A stretch of 64,000 nucleotides of DNA from Thiomicrorhabdus sp965603495 (GTDB lineage Bacteria > Pseudomonadota > Gammaproteobacteria > Thiomicrospirales > Thiomicrospiraceae). Every line of letters starts with the position of its first letter. The first letter of the stretch is position 1. The notes under the pieces are model-generated. The model saw nothing but the letters and a program-made list of their open reading frames with translations. It did no database searches and was not told the DNA's origin. Location: NCBI GenBank assembly GCA_965603495.1, contig CBFDDF010000005.1, positions 135,982 through 199,981 on the forward strand. The letters are read 5' to 3'. A program made the translations under genes and the position numbers. Positions 9,381-17,099 of this stretch are shown one piece after another.

Positions 9381-11255
9381 ATGAATAAAGATCAACTTGT
9401 GGATGTATTCTTCGAAGTATTTAAGGATATTAGATTTCCATTAATTTCAGCAGATTTTGAGTTATTAGGTGAGGCTCTTAGTCAGTTGAATGAAGATGCA
9501 TTGCTCAGTCATTTTGCTTTTCCAGTTGTTACTTCAAATGACGACAAACGTGATTATTTGATTGCAAGTATAAGAGGGATATTTCGACAAATTGATATCC
9601 CGGACACGCTACTAGACATGTTGTCAAAAACTCCATCAATTGAAAATAGAGGCCATTCAAATCTCTTAGTGAAGTCCTCTCCAAGAGGAGGCAGATTTGC
9701 AATTTATGAGAACGATAAACAGCTCGTGTGGGAGGAAGAAAGCCTTTGGCCTATAGCCTTCTCAACCATTTTAACGCAATTGATAAATATTCTTTACTTA
9801 CACAGTTCGCTTATTGAACAACAGATTAGTGAGAAAACAAAGCTACTGAATGATAAAGGTCTTTCATCTAAAAACATCGATATACTTTCAGAATATCCAA
9901 GGCAATTACCAACCCATTTGCACTATGCTTTCGCATCACTCGGCGCATGGATTGGTGGCTCAATGAATGTGCAATATTTTGCTTATTTTGCTGCTATTAG
10001 GCAAATCAATTATTCATCCTTAAATGTGAGGTATGCCTCAAAAATTGGCTTTTCGGAGCAAGAAGCAAAGGAGCTTACCTCAAGCGGTATTATCGCTTTA
10101 CCAATATCATTAGTGGATCCACTATTGAAAGCACAGGATTGCTCAACGATTTTTGGGTCTCTGCCTATCGATGAGATTAACATTGCCAGTCTGCCGAATA
10201 AATTATTCTTCGACACAAAAAAATCAGGTTCTGATGGATTACTGCCTGGGCTTTTTGTTGATAAATATTATCGCGCTCCTTTCTTTGCTCGTAAGCCTAA
10301 ATCTTATGCGTTTTATGGTCATACAAATGTAATGCGCGATCACTATAGCGAATTTTATGATGGGCTTGAGCCTTCTTCATTTGTTCGATGTAAGCACTAT
10401 TGCGCTCCAGTAATTGAAGTTTCCAGTATAGAGGAAGCTCGTAGGTACATAAAAATGATACCTAAAAGGCATGATGAAGGTGTTTTTTTTCGCGGCCAAA
10501 AACGTATGCATCTTATAAAAAGAGCACCCTCAATACAAAAGATGCTATTCGGTGACTCTTGTTGCACTGAGCCATCATTAATTACTTCCGCTGCAAGAAA
10601 TGCAGAATATGATTATGATGAAGTACATTTCATTCTTAAACATCATTTCGAACAGCATATAATTAAACAAGAAGACAATCTAAGCCTTCTTGAAAAATGG
10701 AGAGAAAAATCTAAATCACCTGACTGTAAACTTGACTCAGCAATTGTGGCACTGGCTCAACATTATGGTTTACCTAGTCATGGACTTGATATAACAACAA
10801 ATGATGATGTGGCCTTATGGTTCGCAACAAATATATATTCTTCAGATGTTGGTGCCGATATTTCTACCTATCGAACGATGACCGCGGCTGATTGGCCTAA
10901 GGCTCCAGAGGAGTGGCCTGTAATTATAGTCTGTCAAGCAGTTACACATTCAATTCAGTGTTCTCTTCATGACTGTGAGGAATTGGAAGAATTTGGCTTT
11001 AAAGCCCAAAGACCTCAGGCTCAGCATGCAAGGTTTTTTAAGGGCGGGCATAGTGACCATCAAAATCGTTTAGCTGAAACTGTAGTATGCGTTTTTCGGC
11101 TTGCCCCCAATACATACAAAACAGAATGTAATTTCAACTCTTTGTTCCCTTCGCCTGACGATGATCCGGCTTATAAAGCAATGTTAGAGTTTTCACGCCT
11201 ACCAGAGTATAGGCCTAAATACGGTAAGTATATTAATAGGTTTCATAAGACATAG
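9381..11255 (+). CDS. FRG-domain protein, probable defence gene
   Basis: A 624-residue protein of which only the C-terminal half is recognisable. FFRGQ at 369-373 and QHYGLPSHGLDITTNDDVAL from 460, followed by WFA, are the two signatures of the FRG domain. This domain is common in phage-defence neighbourhoods, and its biochemical activity is not established to my knowledge. The N-terminal 350 residues show no motif I know; residues 195-215 (AYASLGAWIGGSMNVQ type) are mildly hydrophobic. The gene stands alone between attC-like sequences, suggesting capture as a single cassette. The start ATG 9381 has only a weak ribosome site. An 8-T run at 10483-10490 inside the gene could allow slippage, but the frame is intact. 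Confidence 0.7.
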   Translation: MNKDQLVDVFFEVFKDIRFPLISADFELLGEALSQLNEDALLSHFAFPVVTSNDDKRDYLIASIRGIFRQIDIPDTLLDMLSKTPSIENRGHSNLLVKSSPRGGRFAIYENDKQLVWEEESLWPIAFSTILTQLINILYLHSSLIEQQISEKTKLLNDKGLSSKNIDILSEYPRQLPTHLHYAFASLGAWIGGSMNVQYFAYFAAIRQINYSSLNVRYASKIGFSEQEAKELTSSGIIALPISLVDPLLKAQDCSTIFGSLPIDEINIASLPNKLFFDTKKSGSDGLLPGLFVDKYYRAPFFARKPKSYAFYGHTNVMRDHYSEFYDGLEPSSFVRCKHYCAPVIEVSSIEEARRYIKMIPKRHDEGVFFRGQKRMHLIKRAPSIQKMLFGDSCCTEPSLITSAARNAEYDYDEVHFILKHHFEQHIIKQEDNLSLLEKWREKSKSPDCKLDSAIVALAQHYGLPSHGLDITTNDDVALWFATNIYSSDVGADISTYRTMTAADWPKAPEEWPVIIVCQAVTHSIQCSLHDCEELEEFGFKAQRPQAQHARFFKGGHSDHQNRLAETVVCVFRLAPNTYKTECNFNSLFPSPDDDPAYKAMLEFSRLPEYRPKYGKYINRFHKT

Positions 11256-11277
11256 TTCTAGTTGGTTGGTAAAAATG

Positions 11278-11336
11278 TACATAACAAATCAAAGCACTCG
11301 GACGTAGCAAGCTACGCCGGTGTTTGAAGTATTAGA
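11278..11336 (+). repeat. Imperfect hairpin, attC-like
   Basis: CAAAGCACTCGG (11290-11301) and CGGTGTTTG (11318-11326) pair with unpaired extra bases. The inner arms ACGTAGC and GCTACGC are separated by AA. Extrahelical bases on one arm and an ATTAGAC right edge recall attC sites, and it follows the FRG gene where a cassette attC would be. The core does not fit GTTRRRY exactly. It lacks a T run, so it is a poor terminator. Confidence 0.3.
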
Positions 11337-11481
11337 CCTAAATATACCAGCAGGGAATGATAAACGAATAACAAACTTTGAAAGCCTTTGGATGAGCTCT
11401 TAGAGTGTTTTTAACAGTGTAAAAGAAATGATTAGACGGGAATCCCTGGTTTTAAAATCGAAATTTTAAAGGACTTACGTT

Positions 11482-11760
11482 ATGGATTTAGAGGTATATA
11501 AGTCAAGGCTTTATCAGCTATTAAAGAATAGTTACCAGCAAATGAAAGAGACAGGTAAGAGAAAAACCTCAAATCCGAAAATTGAAGGATTTATGGAAGC
11601 TGGTCTAAGTTTGGAAGCTGTCAGTCAAGAAGATTTAAGACTGATAATTGATGAAGCACACAAAGAAGTATTCGGCGTGCCTTTTGCTGAAAAAATACGC
11701 CCTAAAAGTTCTGATAGCGAGTTGTTGGATATTCCAACCTATATTCGAGATAGGCTTTAA
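11482..11760 (+). CDS. Small hypothetical protein (92 aa)
   Basis: A soluble, charged 92-residue protein. The N-terminal half is predicted helical (YKSRLYQLLKNSYQQMKETGKR), followed by a segment EDLRLIIDEAHKEVFG. I do not recognise the family. AAAGGA at about 11468 gives a reasonable ribosome site for ATG 11482. The DEAH string is not in a helicase context and should not be read as a Walker B box. It lies alone between the FRG gene and a small membrane protein, on the same strand as both. Confidence 0.55.
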   Translation: MDLEVYKSRLYQLLKNSYQQMKETGKRKTSNPKIEGFMEAGLSLEAVSQEDLRLIIDEAHKEVFGVPFAEKIRPKSSDSELLDIPTYIRDRL

Positions 11761-11842
11761 CTCTTGTTAAGACGTAGTTTTCTAAACTTAGTTTCGTAGG
11801 TTTTAATCAATAGGGACTTCTTTAAGGTTTATTTTTTCTATT

Positions 11843-12055
11843 TTGATTGTTGGGGTTATTTCTTTCATTATTTTATATTTTATAATTCCTGCAATGCTGC
11901 CCGATATGCAGGCTCAAAGTGTGGGTTTTCAACCCTTAATGGATAAGATTTCACATAGGGGGGAGTGGCTGTTTGAAAAACTTGGTCTGGTTGCTCTAGC
12001 TGTAGGCTGTTTTTTTGCCATTTGGGGATTTGTAAAAACTCTCCAGAAAAAATAA
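11843..12055 (+). CDS. Small two-helix membrane protein
   Basis: A 70-residue frame with two hydrophobic segments: residues 1-20 (VGVISFIILYFIIPAML) and about 45-63 (LGLVALAVGCFFAIWGFV), joined by a polar loop and ending in KTLQKK. The frame uses TTG 11843. No ATG lies upstream in frame after the TAA at 11804, and an ATG at codon 18 would delete the first helix. It lies 82 bp after the 92-residue gene. Function unknown; it could be a membrane partner of a neighbouring defence gene. Expression is unproven. Confidence 0.45.
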   Translation: MIVGVISFIILYFIIPAMLPDMQAQSVGFQPLMDKISHRGEWLFEKLGLVALAVGCFFAIWGFVKTLQKK

Positions 12056-12317
12056 AGTGCAAATCCAATGCCCGTATATTGATTATGAAAATACAGTGAT
12101 AAAGCTGTTGTCAGAATGAGGATCTAACACTTAATCCTTCTTTGGTTAGTGCTCCTAGAAAATGCATAAAAAAAGATAAATATTAATGTTTTATATCAGT
12201 AATTTTTAATACACGTTATTCAATCTTATCGTTAATTAAACGAGAATTTTTTTGAGTCTTATGTATCTTCAGGTGGGTATTGGTTATTTTTTCAGATAAT
12301 GTTAAGAGGAATGTAAA
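12056..12317. other. Intergenic region upstream of SIR2 operon
   Basis: A+T-rich leader of the SIR2 pair. It contains an imperfect inverted repeat TCGTTAATTAAACGA at 12229-12243 and a GATAAT at 12295-12300 that could serve as a -10 box. The ribosome site AGAGGA at 12305-12310 sets the TTG start at 12318. Confidence 0.4.
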
Positions 12318-13253
12318 TTGAGTGAGGCACCTATGTTAAGTGATCTATCTGAGCCACCTGATGAAATTATTCAGGCGGGATTGGACGGTGATTTAGTTCT
12401 TTTTGTTGGTGCAGGTGCGTCAATGTTATTGGGTTTGCCATCTTGGAATGGACTTGCTAAAAACGTCTTAGAGGATCTCCGAAAAGAGGGGTATTTGGAT
12501 TATTCTGAAGTTCAGGAATTACAAACGCAAGATGCAAAAAAACAGCTTTCAATTGCATATCTAATTGCTGAGGACAATAATTATCAGATCAGGATAGAAG
12601 AGCATTTACATCTAAAGGGTGTTGTTGAGGGAGAAAGTATATATAAGGCTCTCAATGACATTGGTTGCTTATGCATTACAACCAATTATGATGAATTGTT
12701 AGCACCACGTTATATTGAAACTAAAGATGGTTCTACCACCACTGTTCCTGTAAATAGGGTGTCAGATAGAGATAAGTTTGTAGGAAAATTATTAAATGAA
12801 CCTGGTACAGTTATTCATCTACATGGATCTGTTAGCTTTCCAGAACAGATGATAGTCACGACCAAAAACTATCTGGAACATTATGACAATGAAAATGTTA
12901 AGGAATTTCTTGGTGACTTGTTCGCAACAAAAGTGGTTGTATTTCTTGGGTATGGTTTAGAAGAGTCTGAAATTCTAGAGCATATTTTACGGCGAGGTGG
13001 AGTCCATGTAAATCCCGAACGCAAAAGATTCGCCTTGCAGGGATTCTTCCAAAGCCAAGTTCCTCTATACGAACATTTGCATAAATACTATGAACGTTCA
13101 TTTGGAGTGCATTTACTTGGTTTTGAACGAGATACTGAAGATTATATGGCACTTGAAAGAATCGTGAAAAGTTGGGTTCCTCATTTAGAAATACGGAAAG
13201 CTCCAATGATAGTCGATGTTATGTTTATGGATGAGGTTCTTGGGGATGAGTAA
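12318..13253 (+). CDS. SIR2-family NADase-like effector
   Basis: A 311-residue protein of the SIR2_2 type found in phage defence. Visible motifs: the NAD-binding GAGAS at 31-35 with LGLPSWNGLA after it, TTNYDE at 121-126 (catalytic-type Asn123 and Asp125), HLHGS at 167-171 (His169) and FLGYGLEESE at 209-218. In defence sirtuins such as ThsA and DSR proteins the Asn and His are needed to destroy NAD, so this one is probably an active NADase that causes growth arrest or death of infected cells. The start is TTG 12318, set by AGAGGA 7 bp upstream; the next in-frame ATG is codon 6. The stop overlaps the following gene by 8 nt, so the two are translated together. Confidence 0.85.
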   Translation: MSEAPMLSDLSEPPDEIIQAGLDGDLVLFVGAGASMLLGLPSWNGLAKNVLEDLRKEGYLDYSEVQELQTQDAKKQLSIAYLIAEDNNYQIRIEEHLHLKGVVEGESIYKALNDIGCLCITTNYDELLAPRYIETKDGSTTTVPVNRVSDRDKFVGKLLNEPGTVIHLHGSVSFPEQMIVTTKNYLEHYDNENVKEFLGDLFATKVVVFLGYGLEESEILEHILRRGGVHVNPERKRFALQGFFQSQVPLYEHLHKYYERSFGVHLLGFERDTEDYMALERIVKSWVPHLEIRKAPMIVDVMFMDEVLGDE

Positions 13254-16026
13254 GTTGTCTGTTAAAGAAAAGGATTTGCTTCAAAGAGTTCATGCAAGCC
13301 CTGAGCTTAGAACGTTATTTTTTAGAAAGGTAAAAGGCGTAAAGTGGTTTGATGCATTGAATGCGGCAGGTTATTTTGAGGCTAGAAATATTCCTGAACC
13401 TAGAGCCTCAAAGCAAGAGGGGTTTGTCACTATATTAAAGTGGGATATTTGTGATTATCTCTTGAAAACCGTGCAAGAACTTGACGAGACAACTGGCCCT
13501 GACTATTACCCTCGTTTTTTAAAGATTATTGTTGATGCAACAAATTATGCTAAGGGAAATGGGTTTGGAAACTACCAAACTTGGTGGCTGTTTTCTGAAA
13601 TTATCTCGCATATTCCGCATGAATTTATTTCGGTTGAGTTTTTAGACTCGGTTGATTATTGGTTAAGTGACAATATTGAAACCGGACTTGTGGTCAAGGA
13701 AATTGGCGAAAAATGGCTTTTAAAGCTACTTAACGAACAAGGTGAACATGAACTAACCCTTGCAATGAAACTGCTCGAAATTCTATATGAGGTTCGTGTT
13801 GAAGAATCTGTTAAGGGGGAAGGTAAGCACGAGGTGTTTCTCCGGTTTGGCCATCATAATGCAGAAAAAATTACCCAAAAAATTGCTTTTTTATCTGGGG
13901 AAAAGCTTGAGGAAAAGGCCGTTTTATTGTTTCAGCACAATTTTGAAATGATTCTTGCGGCTCTGGGTAATGACTTGTGGTCCTCCTCATGGCAACCAGC
14001 TATAGAAGATCATAGCCAGAACAGAACGAGGGGGAGACCAGAAAATGTTTTCGTAAAAGCTTATAGAGATTCATTACGTGGTTACCTGTCTCAAGATTCT
14101 GTGAGTGGGTGTGACTATATTGGTGAAATGCTTAAAAGCCCATATCAGACAATCCGAAGAATAGCTATATATACCATTTCACAGAACTTTCAGGCCTGTA
14201 ATAAATACCTCGAAAAACTGATTTCCCCAAGCTACTTACATAGTAACTTTAGGCATGAGATGTGGCATCTTTTCAATTTAAATTATTTAGGTTTTGATGT
14301 AGAGCAGAAGAAAACGACTTTGGAACTTATTGGGAGCATAGTTAGGTTTGATGAGGATGAAAAGTTATTGGTAGGCGCAACAGCTTACAATCAGGCAATA
14401 TGGTTCGCTGCTATTCAAGAAAAAGGGAGTAAAGAGCTAGGGCTCTATAAAAACGCGGTTGCCATAGCTAAAGCTGAACCAGATCATCCAGATTTCTCGA
14501 GTTATTTTTCTACAACATGGGGCGGACAAAACTCTCCTTATTCGATTGAAGATTTGGCAATATTGTCCATTGATGAGCTAGTAGAAACTCTGGTAACTTA
14601 TAAAGGCAGCAGAGGATGGAAAGAGCCAGGAATTGAAGGGTTAGTTAATGCTGTCCAGCAACTTATAAAAGAATCGCCATTATATTTTTATACGAATTTG
14701 TCGAAGTTTTTAGGCCTTGATGTCGCTTATACATATTCTGTTATTGAGGCGTATCGCTCTCTTTGGAATGAAAAGTCACAACTTCCTTGGGATGATATCT
14801 GGAATTATTTACTTAAATTTTGCATTGAGGTTATAAATAAAGAAGGATTTTGGAGTGAAAAAAACTCTGAGAAAAGGGAAGACTTTGTCGCGAATAGACA
14901 TTGGATTGTTACATCTATAGGAAGATTAATTGAAGACGGCGTTAAATCAGATGCACATTCCATTGATGAGAAATATCACGATGAAATAGAATTATTGCTG
15001 GGGTTGCTTCTTAAAAATCAAGAAGGAAGTGAATTTGAAATAGATAGTGATGCTATGTCTATATCTATAAATAGTCCTCGTGGTCATTGTATAGAAGCTC
15101 TAATTAATTTTACTTTACGATCTTGTCGCTTAGCGGATGAAAAAAATAACAAAAATCATATAGATGCTTGGGAGCATTTTCAGCATTACTATGACGATGA
15201 ACTTAAGCGTCCAGATCAAGGTGAGTACGAGTTTGCGACACTCGTAACGAGCTATTTACCAAATTTTAGTTACATGTCTAATGATTGGGTTTTTAATAAT
15301 CTAGATTTAATCTTCGATCAAACAAATCACTTGAAGTGGCTTTGTTCTATGCAAGGATATTCTCACGTTGGCGTTGTATACAAAGAAATTTATGACTATT
15401 TATCTAAACATGGCGATTTATTGCTAGCTCTGGACGATGAAAAAATTTCAGATTCGGTTAAAGAAAAGGTTGTTCAGAATATTGTAGTAGCTTATATCAA
15501 TGACTTCGATGAACAGGAGCTGATACATAAGCTCATTCAGCGAAACAATGTCAATGAGCTTCATAACTTGATTTGGTTTGTTGGCACATTTCGGAAGAGT
15601 AAAGAAGATACTACTCTTAAGGGCAAAGTTTATGAATTGTGGTTAGAGTTAATAGGAGTTATTAACCTTTCTAATAAGGAAGGAAGAATGTTGGCTTCAA
15701 GTTTATGTCGTTGGGCTATTTTCGTTGACGTCTTGGATGAAGAAAAGCAAAAAATGCTCGAAGAAATTGCTCCTTATGCTCACGAGTCACATAATACGGT
15801 GGATCTGTTGAAGAGTCTTTCGGCTCTTAGTGATAAACAGCCCATAGAGGCTGGTGAAGTTTGGATGAAAATTATACAAGGATCTATTCCAGACTATCCT
15901 AAAGAAGCCATTCATAAAATATTATCAAATTTATCATCTCAGGGTGCGGAAGGAAAGCGTTTAGCTCGTGATATTGAAAGTAAGTATCTCGAAAAGGGAG
16001 CACGGATATCAAGTTCCTTGTCGTGA
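13246..16026 (+). CDS. Large partner protein of the SIR2 effector (unrecognised, helical repeat-like)
   Basis: A 926-residue protein starting at ATG 13246, 8 nt inside the end of the SIR2 gene; GAGG at 13233-13236 is its likely ribosome site. An ATG at 13216 in the same frame is deeper in the SIR2 gene and less likely. I do not recognise a named domain. The N-terminus (about residues 5-65: LFFRKVKGVKWFDALNAAGYF then a Pro-rich EPR segment) recalls a block that precedes large helical proteins in other defence loci. The remainder is rich in Leu and charged residues in helix-length runs, suggesting an alpha-solenoid. No P-loop, protease or nuclease motif is visible. Coupled to a SIR2 effector it is most simply a sensor that detects phage and activates NAD destruction, which is inference. 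Confidence 0.7.
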   Translation: MSKLSVKEKDLLQRVHASPELRTLFFRKVKGVKWFDALNAAGYFEARNIPEPRASKQEGFVTILKWDICDYLLKTVQELDETTGPDYYPRFLKIIVDATNYAKGNGFGNYQTWWLFSEIISHIPHEFISVEFLDSVDYWLSDNIETGLVVKEIGEKWLLKLLNEQGEHELTLAMKLLEILYEVRVEESVKGEGKHEVFLRFGHHNAEKITQKIAFLSGEKLEEKAVLLFQHNFEMILAALGNDLWSSSWQPAIEDHSQNRTRGRPENVFVKAYRDSLRGYLSQDSVSGCDYIGEMLKSPYQTIRRIAIYTISQNFQACNKYLEKLISPSYLHSNFRHEMWHLFNLNYLGFDVEQKKTTLELIGSIVRFDEDEKLLVGATAYNQAIWFAAIQEKGSKELGLYKNAVAIAKAEPDHPDFSSYFSTTWGGQNSPYSIEDLAILSIDELVETLVTYKGSRGWKEPGIEGLVNAVQQLIKESPLYFYTNLSKFLGLDVAYTYSVIEAYRSLWNEKSQLPWDDIWNYLLKFCIEVINKEGFWSEKNSEKREDFVANRHWIVTSIGRLIEDGVKSDAHSIDEKYHDEIELLLGLLLKNQEGSEFEIDSDAMSISINSPRGHCIEALINFTLRSCRLADEKNNKNHIDAWEHFQHYYDDELKRPDQGEYEFATLVTSYLPNFSYMSNDWVFNNLDLIFDQTNHLKWLCSMQGYSHVGVVYKEIYDYLSKHGDLLLALDDEKISDSVKEKVVQNIVVAYINDFDEQELIHKLIQRNNVNELHNLIWFVGTFRKSKEDTTLKGKVYELWLELIGVINLSNKEGRMLASSLCRWAIFVDVLDEEKQKMLEEIAPYAHESHNTVDLLKSLSALSDKQPIEAGEVWMKIIQGSIPDYPKEAIHKILSNLSSQGAEGKRLARDIESKYLEKGARISSSLS

Positions 16027-16191
16027 AATTAAAGTAGTTAAAGTCATTGGAGTTACAATTGGAATTAGTTTATTCGTTAAGAAGTTCCTGAGATAAAAAT
16101 TTAAAACCATAAGCGAATTACACTAGCTCTCACTAAGAAAGTATTCTACTTCTCAAACCATTAGGAGAATTTATTGTTCATTAATAATCGT

Positions 16192-16292
16192 TGTGTAATC
16201 CTCCCATTTTTAACGTACGAGTTTTGAGGCGTCTTCCTGGCAGATTACACACTTCATTTAAACCAAGGTTAAAAATGGAAAGGTTACAAAGT
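16192..16292. repeat. Inverted-repeat relic with IS21-like ends
   Basis: The left part (16192-16215) begins TGTGTAATCCTCCCATTTTT and the right part contains GGTTAAAAATGGAAAGGTTA at 16267-16286. The two are inverted relative to each other and enclose about 50 bases with no gene. The left part matches 660-683 in reverse complement with one difference in 22 bases. It could be a small non-autonomous element or a remnant of an IS21-type end. It fills most of the gap between the SIR2 partner gene and the endonuclease I gene. Confidence 0.45.
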
Positions 16293-16300
16293 GCAAGTGA

Positions 16301-17032
16301 TTATTTTTTTAGTACATAATGATTGCCTACACCCTGTACCTTAATAATCTTTTCATTCAATAAAACTTCATCTTTACTTACTGCGTCTTGCTTATCCCAT
16401 TCATTGAATAGTTCAGATTGTCGTTTGCTATATGTCACTCCGTAAGTCTCGCTCATATAGAACGCAACACGAGCAATATCACCACGGATTGATATATCAG
16501 GAATAGCCACTCGACTTGATACTTTAAATATTTTACCGTTGCCACGATATGTCATTGGATTTGAGCCTGTTAGGCTGTCTGAGAAAGGTTTGTTTGAACG
16601 ATTGGCATTAATCTGACCTACCGTTGGGCGAAGATTCACTAGGTCGTTGTGCGCGTTTCTAAAGTCAGAGTCGTGCGCTTGGCAATACTTTCTCGAACTG
16701 TCTTTGCTAGCCTTTGATTCAGCGACACACGAACGTTCTGTCTTATTCTTCTTGAGCATCCAACTGGCTGGAATGATGTGTTCAGCTTCGGTGCGACTGG
16801 CTCTGTTCATCTGCTTCTTAGGAAAAGCATTTTCTAATCCACAGCTAGCGAGATCGACTTTCTTCTTTGACCATTCGCAATTCGTGTAAAAGGTCTGGCC
16901 AGCGTTTGGATAGACTTTCTTGTAAAGGTTAGACTTTGCTTTTGAAAAGCTTGATGCAATGTCTGCATTTACTGTGAAGCTTAGTGCTAGAAGTAAGATT
17001 AAAATTAATGAGTAAATCTGCGAGTTTTTCAA
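16301..17032 (-). CDS. endA: Endonuclease I (EndA/Dns/Vvn family), exported
   Basis: A 243-residue periplasmic or secreted non-specific DNase. Residues 1-23 form a signal peptide (KNSQIYSLILILLLALSFTVNA, cut after NA). The beta-beta-alpha metal active site is seen as EAEHIIPASW (His85) and HNDLVNLRP (Asn129/Asn133). The RSNKPF and RGDIARVAFYM blocks are family hallmarks, and several Cys suggest disulfides. Such enzymes degrade incoming or extracellular DNA. It is divergent from the methyltransferase-HNH gene, with a 67-bp shared upstream region (17033-17099). In Vibrio and Escherichia relatives sit in the core genome. Here it is among defence genes, so it may add a DNA-entry barrier. Confidence 0.9.
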   Translation of the reverse strand: MKNSQIYSLILILLLALSFTVNADIASSFSKAKSNLYKKVYPNAGQTFYTNCEWSKKKVDLASCGLENAFPKKQMNRASRTEAEHIIPASWMLKKNKTERSCVAESKASKDSSRKYCQAHDSDFRNAHNDLVNLRPTVGQINANRSNKPFSDSLTGSNPMTYRGNGKIFKVSSRVAIPDISIRGDIARVAFYMSETYGVTYSKRQSELFNEWDKQDAVSKDEVLLNEKIIKVQGVGNHYVLKK

Positions 17033-17099
17033 TTTAATTCCCTATAATGAAATGTATGTTTTTTACTGTATCAAATATGTCAGGGGCAAGGTCATTTAG

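Noticed and set aside
11620..11670. DEAH string in the 92-residue protein as a helicase box
   Set aside because: The protein is far too small for a helicase and has no other motif.
14185..14192. CAGGCCTG in the SIR2 partner gene as a palindrome copy
   Set aside because: Only 8 bases match and the flanks are not symmetric.
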